Shown: positions 27,431 through 36,913, numbered from the stretch's first letter. The stretch is 64,000 nucleotides of DNA from Dryocola clanedunensis subsp. sulfonylureivorans (GCF_016756775.1 NZ_JAERMU010000001.1:310001-374000); one strand, 5' to 3'. Notes: generated by a model not told the origin, from the letters alone. A program made the numbers and translations.

Positions 27431-27769
27431 TTACTTTCTCGTCTGAGAAACGGCGTCCATAACTTTTCCTGAGAACACAACCGCAGCGCCGGCGTTCATA
27501 TACACGGCAACATTCAGCGCCTCGGCTATCTCTTCGTCAGTCGCCCCGGCCTTCACCGCGGCATCCGCATGAATCGCAATACAGCCTTCACAACGGGTCG
27601 TCACGGCACAGGCCAGCGCAATCAGCTCACGTACCTTTTTACCGAGCAAATCCGTACGCTCACTACAGCGCTCAATGGTTCTTACGCCAATCATCGTATT
27701 CGGCGTCAGCTTACCCAGCGTTGAGACAGAGTTGAATGTCTCCTGGCGAAAATGATTCCAGTCTTTCAT
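27431..27769 (-). CDS. Carboxymuconolactone decarboxylase / AhpD-like protein
   Basis: A 112-residue alpha-helical protein of the CMD/AhpD superfamily. The redox motif C-x-x-C-x3-H is present as CEGCIAIH, followed by GATDEEIAEALNVAVYMNAG, typical of AhpD-type small peroxidase partners. No signal peptide is seen. AGGAAG precedes the ATG at 27769. It follows the DM13 gene by 10 bp on the leftward strand and forms a two-gene unit with it, divergent from a TetR regulator. A role in peroxide or electrophile defence is likely, inferred from family and context. Confidence 0.88.
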   Translation of the reverse strand: MKDWNHFRQETFNSVSTLGKLTPNTMIGVRTIERCSERTDLLGKKVRELIALACAVTTRCEGCIAIHADAAVKAGATDEEIAEALNVAVYMNAGAAVVFSGKVMDAVSQTRK

Positions 27770-27779
27770 CTCTGCTTCC

Positions 27780-28256
27780 TTATTTGAATTTAGCTGAACC
27801 AATAAACTGTTCAAAACGCTCACACCAGATCTGCACGGTGGTGTACTCATCAAGGTTTACCCCGTTGGGTAAGCTCTTTTTAAAATTCCCGAAGTTTTTG
27901 AGATCGCCGATATAGAGCGAGTCATCTTTAATATCCAGGAAAGACTGGCGATCGTCCGCCTGCGTTTTGCTCAGGTAAATCTTGTAATCAGGCCCGGGGG
28001 CCACACTCCCCTCAAAGGCGATATCGGTATCCGTGACGTAAAGTTTGCCGTCAACCCAATGCACGGCGTTGCTGCCTTTCTGGTTTTTATCGAATAACCC
28101 CGTATAGCGCGCCGCGTCCTTAACCTGCTGTATCTCTACGGTACTGGCATCACTTTCGGCGGTCAGCACCGGCAGAATATAGATCCCTACACCAATCCCC
28201 ACGCCAAACAGCGCAAGGTGCGAGGCCAACAAAATGACTTTGGTGATTTTTTTCAT
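27780..28256 (-). CDS. DM13-domain membrane-anchored protein
   Basis: A 158-residue protein with an N-terminal hydrophobic anchor (residues 8-30, LLASHLALFGVGIGVGIYIL) and a DM13 domain from about residue 48 (ARYTGLFD...GKLYVTDTDIAFEG, APGPDYKIYLSK). A conserved late cysteine sits in TTVQIWCERFEQFIGSA. DM13 domains are suggested to take part in redox or hydroxylation chemistry; the function here is unknown. The anchor places the domain in the periplasm. AAAGGAG lies before the ATG at 28256. First gene of the operon with the CMD gene, probably repressed by the adjacent TetR protein. Confidence 0.8.
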   Translation of the reverse strand: MKKITKVILLASHLALFGVGIGVGIYILPVLTAESDASTVEIQQVKDAARYTGLFDKNQKGSNAVHWVDGKLYVTDTDIAFEGSVAPGPDYKIYLSKTQADDRQSFLDIKDDSLYIGDLKNFGNFKKSLPNGVNLDEYTTVQIWCERFEQFIGSAKFK

Positions 28257-28291
28257 TTCCGTCTCCTTTACAACAATCAGCACATAAATTC

Positions 28292-28361
28292 TTTAGCGAA
28301 CACTAAAATATATAATTCATTTGCTACCTGTAATCAAATATTATTTGAGCGATCGCTAAAT
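28292..28361. promoter_or_regulatory. Two palindromic operator-like sites between the DM13 and tetR genes
   Basis: Site 1 is TTTAGCGAACACTAAA (about 28292-28307). Site 2 is TTTGAGCGATCGCTAAA (28344-28360), with a perfect AGCGATCGCT centre. Both contain TTTAGCGA in one orientation. The position between divergent genes is what a TetR-family autorepressor would use. Confidence 0.6.
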
Positions 28362-28399
28362 TAACTGCTATTATGCGCTGACGATTATGTGAATCCAGA

Positions 28400-29023
28400 A
28401 TGGTTAACATCATGACTATTAAGAAGAAAGCGGGAAGACCCCGGCTGGTTTCGGAAGATATCCTTGCCGAGGCGCTGTTTCAGATTTTCGCCTGTAAAGG
28501 CTATGCAAACACTTCCATTAATGATTTAACGCTGGCAACAGGTATGAAGCCTGCCTCGCTGTATCTTGCTTATGGCAATAAGCCGGGTATGTACGCCGCC
28601 GCGATGGAGTACTACCGTAAAACCTGGCTTTCGGGACTGGTTGAGATACTCAGCGATGAGCGGATCCCCTTCGAGCAACGCATGCGGAAATTCCTGCACG
28701 CTGCCTTTGAGCTGTTTAGCTGCGACGGCAAGCCCGCGGGCTGCATGATGACGTTCTCAGCGCTTGCCTTCCAGAACGATAAAGAAGGTTTGGCGGGTCA
28801 ACTCAGCAATGAGCGTCAGGCATTCACTGAATGGATGGAAAAGGAGGCTGAAAAGGCTCAGCAGGCCGGGGAATTACCTGCTGATATTACGCCGCAAGAG
28901 TTTGCCTGTTTTGTTGTCACGCTGGAAAAAGGGCTGGCTCTTGGCGCGCTCGACAAACCAGTACCTGAGGTTATCTCAGCAATGATCGATCGGGTTATGA
29001 CGCGAATGTTTGCAAAAATTTGA
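28400..29023 (+). CDS. TetR/AcrR-family transcriptional regulator
   Basis: A 207-residue repressor-type protein. Residues 10-60 hold the TetR DNA-binding domain (KAGRPRLVSEDILAEALFQI followed by FACKGYANTSINDLTLATGM), with the recognition helix near PASLYLAYGNKPGMY. The C-terminal ligand domain has paired cysteines (FSCDGKPAGCMM), which might sense electrophiles or thiol stress. The start is uncertain: ATG at 28400 or 28412 (MTIKKKAGRPR), neither with a strong RBS. Divergent from the DM13/CMD operon with two palindromes between, so it likely represses that operon and itself. Confidence 0.88.
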   Translation: MVNIMTIKKKAGRPRLVSEDILAEALFQIFACKGYANTSINDLTLATGMKPASLYLAYGNKPGMYAAAMEYYRKTWLSGLVEILSDERIPFEQRMRKFLHAAFELFSCDGKPAGCMMTFSALAFQNDKEGLAGQLSNERQAFTEWMEKEAEKAQQAGELPADITPQEFACFVVTLEKGLALGALDKPVPEVISAMIDRVMTRMFAKI

Positions 29024-29032
29024 AGGGATTTG

Positions 29033-29065
29033 GGCTGACGGCAGCGAAAACCACCGCCGTCAGCC
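29033..29065. terminator. Hairpin between convergent tetR and chemoreceptor genes
   Basis: GGCTGACGGC (29033-29042) pairs with GCCGTCAGCC (29056-29065) around a 13-nt loop. It is placed to end transcription from both sides, but it lacks a T-run, so efficiency is doubtful. Confidence 0.55.
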
Positions 29066-29072
29066 TGTCGCT

Positions 29073-30623
29073 TTACGCTCGTTCTAATCTGAATACCTGC
29101 ACAACTTCGCGCAAATACTGTGCCTGCTCATTAAGGGAAGCGGCGGCGGCCAGAGACTCCTCCACCAGGCTCGAGTTTTGCTGGGTCGTGGTATCAATCA
29201 TGCTGATCGCCGTGTTGATCTGCACGATACCATCGGTTTGTTCCTGGCTGGCCAGTTTGATTTCGCCCAAAATGCCGTCCATCTTGCCAACGTTTTCAAT
29301 CATCTCTGCCATTTGCTGATTAGCCGCTTCCACCATCTCCATACCTTCCCCCGTCTGGGAGGTTGAATCCTGAATCAGGCTGCGGATCTCATTTGCTGAG
29401 GAAGCACTTTTTTGTGCCAGCTGGCGCACTTCACCGGCAACAACGGCGAACCCACGCCCATTCTCACCGGCTCTGGCGGCTTCGACTGCCGCATTGAGCG
29501 CAAGGATATTGGTCTGGAACGCAATGGAATCGATAAGGTTAATAATGTCGGACATCCGCAAAGAAGTGGCATTCATCATGCGCATCTTCTCGGTCACCTG
29601 CGACATCATCTGGCCGTTCTGACTGACCACGTCTGCCGCATCGGCTGAGAGGTTGGTCGCCATAGCCGTATGATCGTAAGTATTTTTTACCGTTGAGGTG
29701 ATCTGCTCCATCGTGGCGGCAGTCTCTTCTACAGAGCTGGCTTGTTTTTCGGTACGTTCAGCCAAATCCTCATTGCCCGCGACAATTTGCGCAGCGGCGC
29801 TGGAGATATTTTCAGAACCTTTCTGCACCTCACGGACGATATCATGCAAGCGGGTCTTCATTCCCATCAGTGCGCTAAGCAGGATGCCAGTTTCATCGCG
29901 ATGGTGGGTTTCTACGTTCCGGCTCAAATCCCCCTCGGCAATCACCCTGGCGAATTCAACCGCCTGACCTAATGGTTGGGTAATAGACTTGATGATAAAC
30001 CAGCCCAGAATTGCCGCAGCACCAACGCTCACCAGGTTAGTCAAAATGATCCACATGCGGTTAGTGAGATAACCTTCTTCCACTTCTTCGCCGGCGGCGG
30101 TCATTTTGCTGTTCTGAATGGCGATCAGCTCCTGCACTTTCGCTTCGTATTTTGCCTGCACTTTCAGGGTGGTAGTCATTAATTCGTCAAGTGCGGCCGT
30201 CCGGTCATTTTGCTGCATGGCTTTCAGAATACGAAAACGAGAGTCCAGATACTCTTTACGTACGGAGAGAAACTCATCGAGTACGCGCTGAGACGCTTGA
30301 TCATGCAGATTCTTATGGAGATCGTTGTAGAGCTTTGTTATCTCTGCACTGATGGCCAGCAGACGCTTTTCAGAAGAGGCCTGGAACGTGCCTTTGACAT
30401 CAAGCAGCATCAGTTGCTGGATGTTGGTGAAATCCTGAAAATAATCAATAAGCTGATTCGCTTTTACCGTGGTCGGGTAGTTTTTGTTGATCACTTCCTG
30501 AATGCCGTTGTTTGCCCGGTTCAAGCTCAGCAAAGAGAAGCTTGAGCTGCACAGGAGCAGCACGACAAAAAAGACAAAAGCGGCGGTCAGCTTCGTGCGG
30601 ATTTTTACGTCCCGTAATGACAT
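29073..30623 (-). CDS. Methyl-accepting chemotaxis protein
   Basis: A 516-residue chemoreceptor. The first membrane helix (residues 12-32) is followed by a periplasmic four-helix-bundle sensor (about 35-180), a second membrane helix (about 190-210), a HAMP domain and the cytoplasmic signalling domain. The hairpin tip for CheA/CheW contact reads [28 protein letters not shown] in the protein, seen in parts here. Methylation-helix sequence surrounds [13 protein letters not shown]. It ends VFRLERA without the NWETF tether, so adaptation may depend on other receptors. AGAGGGA precedes the ATG at 30623. The ligand is unknown. Confidence 0.93.
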   Translation of the reverse strand: MSLRDVKIRTKLTAAFVFFVVLLLCSSSFSLLSLNRANNGIQEVINKNYPTTVKANQLIDYFQDFTNIQQLMLLDVKGTFQASSEKRLLAISAEITKLYNDLHKNLHDQASQRVLDEFLSVRKEYLDSRFRILKAMQQNDRTAALDELMTTTLKVQAKYEAKVQELIAIQNSKMTAAGEEVEEGYLTNRMWIILTNLVSVGAAAILGWFIIKSITQPLGQAVEFARVIAEGDLSRNVETHHRDETGILLSALMGMKTRLHDIVREVQKGSENISSAAAQIVAGNEDLAERTEKQASSVEETAATMEQITSTVKNTYDHTAMATNLSADAADVVSQNGQMMSQVTEKMRMMNATSLRMSDIINLIDSIAFQTNILALNAAVEAARAGENGRGFAVVAGEVRQLAQKSASSANEIRSLIQDSTSQTGEGMEMVEAANQQMAEMIENVGKMDGILGEIKLASQEQTDGIVQINTAISMIDTTTQQNSSLVEESLAAAASLNEQAQYLREVVQVFRLERA

Positions 30624-30891
30624 AGATATTCCCTCTGGTGATTGATAGTGACTCGTGACAACCATCACCCGATATGTTTCCTAAAAAGTAAAATTAACTA
30701 CGATGTTCTGGAACATCTGCAAATATATCGGCACCAGTGACAGTAACTTTATTTAAAATATGAAAATTTAATAAGTCATTATACTTTAGGAGGATGAAGG
30801 TAGACCTCTGATGAAACACACAGACAAAAACCCGCGGGGCATGACCAGCAGGCATTTTATAGCATTAAAATACACAGCAATTAATTAACAA

Positions 30892-31761
30892 TTAATTCAC
30901 ACTGACACCTGTAAAGGCAGAGGCTAGCGCAAGTCTCTTCACCTGGTCTTTCATCGCACGGTTATAATGCAGGTAGCAATCAAACGTCATGGACATTCCC
31001 TCAGGTAATGTCACCGCCTTAATTTTGTAATACTGACTCAGGGTCTCGATAAAAACCTTCGGCATCAGCATAATGAAATCGCTGCGGGCGCAAACGTAGG
31101 CCATTGACAACAAATTGACGCTCTCGTAACGAATTCTTCTTTTGGTAAATACGGGGGCTGATAAATCCATGCCCTCTACCATTTCGGTGAGATTGTCCGG
31201 ATCCCAGAACCAGCGCAAATGTCCACATTTGAACCACTCTTCCATCGTCAGACTATCGTCGATAAATGTGTGGTTCTGGCTGGCCATCACACACATTTCA
31301 GATTGTAACAACCTGCAGGATATAATGGAGGAGTCGGTGGGTAGCCTGGATCCAATATCCAAATCAATCGTTCTGTTTCTGAGATTTCTTATCCTCTCCT
31401 CGGGTGAATAGGCAAGGCTATTAAAGCGTAACAATGTAGATTCATTACTTGCAGAGGTGTTATGGATATAATTCGCCAGGATAACTTCGACAACCGTAGG
31501 CGTTGAAATGATCAGTTCCTTTTTAGCCACGCTCAGTGTTTGCAGCTCCTGGAATTTTTTCTGAAGCTTGAGCGCCAGCTTTGTAGGTTTAAAACCATTG
31601 TCCCTGGTAAATAAAGGATCATCATAGAATTCCCGGGCCTGCTTGAGGGTATAGCTAATCACCGAGCAGGAAATTTTCAATACTCGGGCAGCTTTAGTGG
31701 CCGTTTTATGTTCAATTAAAGCATCAATCACTCTAAGTTGTTTAATATTTATAGCATCCAT
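30892..31761 (-). CDS. LysR-type regulator, paralogue A2 of the fimbrial regulator array
   Basis: A 289-residue LysR-type protein. The winged HTH is at residues 5-65 (IKQLRVIDALIEHKTATKAA; RVLKISCSVISYTLKQAREF). The effector domain follows but is weakly conserved; it includes TIDLDIGSRLP and ends SMTFDCYLHYNR. It is most similar in layout to the protein at 33674-34546: both share VDALIE/IDALIE, the DIDIG/LDIGSRLP block and the FxCYxHY block. It is last of five regulators downstream of a fimbrial operon, 63 bp after its neighbour. The local sequence is AT-rich compared with the flanks, suggesting foreign origin. Confidence 0.8.
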   Translation of the reverse strand: MDAINIKQLRVIDALIEHKTATKAARVLKISCSVISYTLKQAREFYDDPLFTRDNGFKPTKLALKLQKKFQELQTLSVAKKELIISTPTVVEVILANYIHNTSASNESTLLRFNSLAYSPEERIRNLRNRTIDLDIGSRLPTDSSIISCRLLQSEMCVMASQNHTFIDDSLTMEEWFKCGHLRWFWDPDNLTEMVEGMDLSAPVFTKRRIRYESVNLLSMAYVCARSDFIMLMPKVFIETLSQYYKIKAVTLPEGMSMTFDCYLHYNRAMKDQVKRLALASAFTGVSVN

Positions 31762-31824
31762 AACATGACATCCAGATCTGTTGCGCTGTATATTTTATAA
31801 AAATCCCGATAGTGATAACTATTT

Positions 31825-32820
31825 TTATTGCAGCTCAGCCGTCATCTGGCCACTTAGTTTGTCACGTAGGTTTTTCTCGTCGAAATAAATCACACCATCC
31901 TCACGAATAAAGTAGGCTTCGGCATACTTATTAAAATCCGCGATAATAGTGTCTACTTTTGCCATCATCGCCGGGTCTTCAGAAAGCTGGGAGTGAAAAT
32001 GCATATAGCAGTCATACTTCAGCTCTAACTCTGGTGGCGTAGCAATGGATTTGACAGGAAAAGTTTCCAGCGTTAAAGGGATATAAAAATCAGGGATCAG
32101 CATCATGCAGTCATTTGTTGCACAAAAAAGAACCATGTTAATGTTGCTGCTGGAGTGAATAACGACATTTCGATTTTCAATATGCTTCAGCGCATGACTG
32201 GATTTGGTGACGTTATCGCAGTAGTAATCAATCTGAGATGACCACACTGCGTGCTTTGCAGCATACCAGTCATCGAGAGTGATCTGCTTGCCCACAAACT
32301 TACTTTTATCACTCACCAGAAGAGAAGCTTTGCAGGAAAAAAGTTTTACCTGGTAAATAAGCGGGTCGGGAGGGAGCTTACTCCCCACATCCATATTAAT
32401 AACGTTGCTTTTTAAATCACTTAACCGTTTCTCCGTATCAGACAGATAAGGAACAAAAACATGGCGAAGCTCTTGATAGTCGTATGTTTCGTTAAGGATT
32501 TTATCCGCAACCAACATCTCCATAAACGAAATGGTGCGCAGAAAGAAAATATTTCGGCTGTTGTTGTCCTGCCCTGGTTCCTGCGAGGATTCCGTATACT
32601 TCTGATACCGCTGGCTTAACTCCAGAGCAAGCGTGTCCGGCTGCATACCCGAGCGGGTACGGATAAACAGGTGCTGTCCGCTAAGTTTACGGGCTTTATT
32701 CAGCGCATGACTGATCGCCCCTGGCGTCAGTCCTAATACCTGCGCAGTTTTCGTTACGCTGCCATTAGTGACGAGAAGGTGGATTATTCTGAGTAAATTT
32801 ACATCAATTTCTTGCGTCAT
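31825..32820 (-). CDS. LysR-type regulator, paralogue B2 of the fimbrial regulator array
   Basis: A 331-residue LysR-type protein. The HTH region (residues 5-65) reads EIDVNLLRIIHLLVTNGSVT, then KTAQVLGLTPGAISHALNKA. The C-terminal domain includes INMDVGSKLPPDPLI and LKYDCYMHFHSQLSEDP, the latter shared with the protein at 34539-35519. The tail after residue 300 (YFIREDGVIYFDEKNLRDKL) is an extension absent from the paralogues. It lies upstream of paralogue A2 in the same order as the other B-A pair. AT-rich. Probable target: the fimbrial genes, inferred from position. Confidence 0.8.
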   Translation of the reverse strand: MTQEIDVNLLRIIHLLVTNGSVTKTAQVLGLTPGAISHALNKARKLSGQHLFIRTRSGMQPDTLALELSQRYQKYTESSQEPGQDNNSRNIFFLRTISFMEMLVADKILNETYDYQELRHVFVPYLSDTEKRLSDLKSNVINMDVGSKLPPDPLIYQVKLFSCKASLLVSDKSKFVGKQITLDDWYAAKHAVWSSQIDYYCDNVTKSSHALKHIENRNVVIHSSSNINMVLFCATNDCMMLIPDFYIPLTLETFPVKSIATPPELELKYDCYMHFHSQLSEDPAMMAKVDTIIADFNKYAEAYFIREDGVIYFDEKNLRDKLSGQMTAELQ

Positions 32821-33072
32821 TGTGGATGCCCTTTAATTTTTTAACCGGCCCATCCTTGAGGGGTTAAAGACAGTTAAACCACAACCACACAAAATGTAAA
32901 TAACTAGTTTCTAAATATCAAAACGCCAGAACAGCAGCACACGCAATAAGCTGAATAACCTGAAATTTAACAGTCTACCATTGCCCTGAATATAATATTT
33001 AATGTTTTAAAAAAGGCAAATATACCCTTGAATACTCTTCAAACTCTCAGCAGGGCATTGACACAATCCTGA

Positions 33073-33576
33073 CTACATTCTGAACAGCGCCAGACTATTT
33101 CTGTTCTTCAGCATCATCTTGTTAATTATTTTCTGGCGATAGCCGCTAACATTTTTTACAGATATTTTCAGCGTATCCGCAATACAGTTATTACTTAAAT
33201 GCAAAAGATTAAAGACATACTGCTCGCGAAGCGTAAACTGGATTTGTTCATTCGCGGAGTAACAGACAAAGATCCGTTTGAGACTTTCCAGGTTGTAGTT
33301 AGACGATGCGTAGATGATGTCGCCTAATTTGAAGTGATGCCCACTCACGATATCATCGACCATCACTATACATTTCACTTTTTTACGTTGCGCGTTATTA
33401 ATAAGCTGTGTCCTTAGCTGTTGATTTTTCACCGCGATCACAAAAAAATTGTACTTTTTATTACGTTGAATAATGTCGAAATGCGTCCCTCCCGCTTCAA
33501 TATGGTAGCTCGACATTCCTGACGGCCTCACCCCCATGCAAAAAAAACAGTTGTCGCTAATAAAAAGTATTTCCAT
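33073..33576 (-). CDS. LuxR-type HTH regulator lying between the two LysR pairs
   Basis: A 167-residue protein. The C-terminal 65 residues form a LuxR/FixJ-type helix-turn-helix (QFTLREQYVFNLLHLSNNCI; ADTLKISVKNVSGYRQKIIN; KMMLKNRNSLALF). The N-terminal 95 residues have a receiver-like alternation of strands and helices (EILFISDNCFF; KVKCIVMVDDI), but no clear phosphoacceptor Asp pocket. Similar small LuxR-type proteins (FimZ, FimW, MrkI types) control fimbriae in enterobacteria. The position among fimbrial regulators supports that role. AT-rich and isolated by gaps of 97 and 252 bp. Confidence 0.75.
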   Translation of the reverse strand: MEILFISDNCFFCMGVRPSGMSSYHIEAGGTHFDIIQRNKKYNFFVIAVKNQQLRTQLINNAQRKKVKCIVMVDDIVSGHHFKLGDIIYASSNYNLESLKRIFVCYSANEQIQFTLREQYVFNLLHLSNNCIADTLKISVKNVSGYRQKIINKMMLKNRNSLALFRM

Positions 33577-33673
33577 GGCTGAATCTCGTCTATAACTTGT
33601 GGAATAGAACAGTGGTTAATTAAAGGCTAGCGAGTGAATTTTCATTAAATAAAAAACGTATCGCTTAAAGCGC

Positions 33674-34546
33674 TTATGGCAGCGTACTGTCAAAGAGATG
33701 CAGTATTCTCGCGGTATTGGGGTTTTGACTAATTTCACGATGGTAATGGATATAACAATGGAATTTCAGCGTTAGCTTCTCAGGTAATGGCCAGGCTTTC
33801 ACAGGAAATAATATCTGTAGCGGTGCAACAAATGCCTCAGGTACCAGCATGAGACTATTACTGTTCGCACAAAGATGGGCCATTGCCAGAAGGTTCGAGC
33901 TTTCGCAGATGATATGACGACCTGAGAGTATCTCGTTCTGTACATCTCCGCTTACCGCACTTTCAATATAGTCTGTCCCCCTGGTCCAGCCGATATGATC
34001 ATTTTCATTCCAGTCGGCAAGGCTCAGCGACTCCTTGATCGTGGTATGAGCGCTACTGGCCAACGCGCATACCTTTGAAAACAGCCAGGGGTAACAGACG
34101 ATGGAATTATCGTCAGGTAACTTTCCCCCAATATCGATATCAACGGCGCGATGTTTGAGCTTCTCCAGACGCTCGTTGCCGAAGTCCGACATACTCGCAA
34201 ACTGCAAATACATATCTTCATCATTACCGACCACCCCATTAAGCTGAAGCACAATAAGGTGTTCCAGCGGAGCGTAGGTCGTGACGATAAATTCACGACG
34301 CTGGCCGCTCAGTGCGGCGATTTTGCGATACTGCTCCTGGAGCTCATGGGCATATTTGTCTGGTACCAATTCCCCCCGGCTGCGGGTAAAAAGCTGTTTC
34401 CCTGTCATCTGACGAAGCTGTTTAAGCCGGTAACTGATACTGGAATCAGTGACGTTAAAAGCCCTCGCCACTCGCCCTGCTGATTTCATTTCAATCAGCG
34501 CATCCACCAGTTTCAGATTACTCATACTGATATCTGAATTATCCAT
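33674..34546 (-). CDS. LysR-type regulator, paralogue A1 of the fimbrial regulator array
   Basis: A 290-residue LysR-type protein with HTH at residues 8-68 (SNLKLVDALIEMKSAGRVAR; AFNVTDSSISYRLKQLRQM). The effector domain contains AVDIDIGGKLPDDNSIVCYP and LTLKFHCYIHYHREISQNP. The ATG at 34546 was chosen because GAGG lies 5 bp upstream and the paralogue at 30892 begins at the equivalent residue; the first in-frame ATG is 34555. Its start overlaps the end of the preceding B1 gene by 8 bp, indicating translational coupling. Function: probably control of the fimbrial operon. Confidence 0.8.
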   Translation of the reverse strand: MDNSDISMSNLKLVDALIEMKSAGRVARAFNVTDSSISYRLKQLRQMTGKQLFTRSRGELVPDKYAHELQEQYRKIAALSGQRREFIVTTYAPLEHLIVLQLNGVVGNDEDMYLQFASMSDFGNERLEKLKHRAVDIDIGGKLPDDNSIVCYPWLFSKVCALASSAHTTIKESLSLADWNENDHIGWTRGTDYIESAVSGDVQNEILSGRHIICESSNLLAMAHLCANSNSLMLVPEAFVAPLQILFPVKAWPLPEKLTLKFHCYIHYHREISQNPNTARILHLFDSTLP

Positions 34547-35519
34547 GTTCCTCATCCCCTGGTAGCGATGTTACAGATGGCTGCGCCCACGACCAGGATT
34601 GCCCTGGCAATGCAAGCATATTTTGCAGCCTGCCGATCACCGGATGCACCATGTTAAGGACATCAGGCTCGTTGCTCAGATTTTCGTGATAATGCAGATA
34701 ACAATCCGATCGAAGTTTTAATCCATCAGGCAGCGCCAGACAACGTACGGGGAAGACTTTCATCAGCATGGCCGCCACAAAGTCAGGCACCAGCATAATG
34801 TGATCGCTTCTGGCACACAGCGACACCATATTGATCATACTGGCAGAGACCACTTTGATATTCCGCGAATTTAGCAGACGCGACACGCAAAGTGCCTCCT
34901 GGATATCACTGTTGTAATAGTCCGTTATCTCTGTCCAGTCCATATGACGCGCAGTTTCCCACTCCTGCTGGCTCAGACATTCGCTTTTACTGCTAAATAG
35001 CTCCCCAGCCAGCACTGAAACCCCTGCGGTGAACAGCTTTATCGCTGAAATACCTTTCTGCGCGGGTATCCTGCTACCAATATCTATATCAACGAGATTA
35101 TTTTTTAACTGATAAATACGCGCCTCGGCACTTCCTTGCCAGACTTTAAATGTATAACGAAAAGGCAAGACGGCTGATTTATCCATGAATGCACTGTTCG
35201 AGAACATCATTTCCATCAGCGACCAGGTGTGAACCGTAATTGTCTCGCGGCACGTTTCCTCTTTCCCCCTGGGAAGTTGCGTAACAGCCGTATTATACTG
35301 CTGGTAGCGCTGGCTTAATTCCCTGGCCGCTGATACAGGCTTCATTCCCGTCCTGGTACGAATAAATAAATGCGAGCCAGTTATTTCGCGCAACTTTCTC
35401 AACTGATGACTGATATTTCCAGGGGACTGATTAAGTATTCTTGCCGCCTCCGTCACGCTACCGCACATCACAAGGGTATGGATGAGCTTTAAAAGTTTTA
35501 GATCGATATCCTTTGTCAT
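34539..35519 (-). CDS. LysR-type regulator, paralogue B1 of the fimbrial regulator array
   Basis: A 326-residue LysR-type protein. HTH at residues 4-64: KDIDLKLLKLIHTLVMCGSV, then TEAARILNQSPGNISHQLRK. The rest holds NLVDIDIGSRIPAQ and GLKLRSDCYLHYHENLSNEP, matching the B2 paralogue. It starts 133 bp after the adhesin stop, so it may be transcribed with the fimbrial genes or from its own promoter, and it overlaps A1. The B1-A1 pair and the B2-A2 pair look like one ancestral two-gene unit duplicated. Confidence 0.8.
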   Translation of the reverse strand: MTKDIDLKLLKLIHTLVMCGSVTEAARILNQSPGNISHQLRKLREITGSHLFIRTRTGMKPVSAARELSQRYQQYNTAVTQLPRGKEETCRETITVHTWSLMEMMFSNSAFMDKSAVLPFRYTFKVWQGSAEARIYQLKNNLVDIDIGSRIPAQKGISAIKLFTAGVSVLAGELFSSKSECLSQQEWETARHMDWTEITDYYNSDIQEALCVSRLLNSRNIKVVSASMINMVSLCARSDHIMLVPDFVAAMLMKVFPVRCLALPDGLKLRSDCYLHYHENLSNEPDVLNMVHPVIGRLQNMLALPGQSWSWAQPSVTSLPGDEEHG

Positions 35520-35652
35520 ATTGCCTCAGCCTCCCTGATAATTTCATAAATATATTAAGATTGCGCTTTCTGCTGACAGCCGCGCAGAAGATCGGTGCCA
35601 AAGAACACAGCAGTGTGTCCCCGGCACCATTTATATAATATTTATAATATCG

Positions 35653-36852
35653 TTATCTGTATTCAATATTAAAAGTCACTGACGCATTAGCTTTACCAGC
35701 CGTCGCTTTATTTTCGATTTGATAATAACGGGCCGCAATAGGGATTTTAAATGAATTCCTGCCATCGTTAGGTGGAGAAATCTCCCATTTCTTACCAGGT
35801 GCCCAGGTATTCGCTGGTGTCGTCGGGCTGGCATTAATATCACTTGAATAGCCCAACTCAATGCCCACTCCCGTTGCAGTATCAGTACCGGAATCCAGGC
35901 CGATAATAAGATTGTCCTTTACCGGATTACTGGTGGTCAGCGAAACGGTTAGCAAGTTTGGGTTTCGCCCTGCTGAAGGTTCCTGAGCGTCTCCCCCCTC
36001 CAGTGGAATCGTCTGGCCAGTGTAATGGTTAGCATAATATCCGGAGAATTTCGGACAGTTTTGCATCACAATCGAGGCGTCTTTCCAGGGCGTGGTATAC
36101 CCCTTAGCAGTGAACTTATTGGTTTCATACGTCCCCATGTTCACCGTCACATCCGGCGTCTGGCACGAAGCTGTTGTAATCGTTATCCAGCCCGACTGGG
36201 GAAAATCTACAATCTTCAGCTGTGCCGGGTTATCGTTCTGCGTCGGTGAAAGTACCAGAGCAATATGCGGCATAAGTTGCGAGATAGAGACTGCTGCCCC
36301 AGAGGCAATAGGGCCAGTTTTCACTAAGGCGACATCAAAGTTACCATCGCTTGCGGTTAACTCTGTTATCTGTGTCGCTGGAACATTAGCTTTAAAGTCA
36401 ACTCTTTGCGGATATGACGGTGTTGTCTTACTAATAAAAGCGGCAGGACTGCTGTAGAAGTAGACGGCTCCAATACCCGGTACACCGGTCGGATAGACCG
36501 GCCCGGTGCCAAAATCCGTCTTCATAATAGTCGGTGGCCCGGCAGGTTCCGTGGTGACGGTAAGAAATTTATACATCGTGGTGTCTTGATCGCAAGTAAC
36601 CTCAGCGCCACCAAACGGCCCGGTCTGGTAGCTGGCCCTGTATAAAGTACTGCCCACCGGACGCTCATTACCACTGTAGGTTTCAGACACGTTAAAAATC
36701 ATTGGAATAGAGGTAACATTCTTTACCGTACACGCAGCCTGCGCTCCGTGGCTGTAGCCAAATACACCAGCCACCAATAGTGCTGCCGGCACAATTGCAC
36801 TGACAACACCACGGCTCTGTTTTGCGTTAACTGAATGGTTATTTGCGTCCAT
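35653..36852 (-). CDS. Fimbrial tip adhesin
   Basis: A 399-residue secreted two-domain fimbrial protein. The signal peptide ends SHGAQA|ACTVKNVTS. The N-terminal half (to about residue 230) would be the receptor-binding domain and is not recognisable by sequence. The C-terminal pilin domain begins around TASCQTPDVTVNMGTYETNKF and ends ASVTFNIEYR with the penultimate Tyr used in chaperone capture. AGGAG precedes the ATG at 36852; the longer frame overlaps the usher and has no coding character. It is the last structural gene, the usual position of an adhesin. MrkD-like in layout; the ligand is unknown. Confidence 0.85.
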   Translation of the reverse strand: MDANNHSVNAKQSRGVVSAIVPAALLVAGVFGYSHGAQAACTVKNVTSIPMIFNVSETYSGNERPVGSTLYRASYQTGPFGGAEVTCDQDTTMYKFLTVTTEPAGPPTIMKTDFGTGPVYPTGVPGIGAVYFYSSPAAFISKTTPSYPQRVDFKANVPATQITELTASDGNFDVALVKTGPIASGAAVSISQLMPHIALVLSPTQNDNPAQLKIVDFPQSGWITITTASCQTPDVTVNMGTYETNKFTAKGYTTPWKDASIVMQNCPKFSGYYANHYTGQTIPLEGGDAQEPSAGRNPNLLTVSLTTSNPVKDNLIIGLDSGTDTATGVGIELGYSSDINASPTTPANTWAPGKKWEISPPNDGRNSFKIPIAARYYQIENKATAGKANASVTFNIEYR

Positions 36853-36913
36853 TCTTTTTCTCCTGATAGTCCCTGCCCCGGCTGCCCGGGTGCAGGGATA
36901 GATTCGTGTCAAC

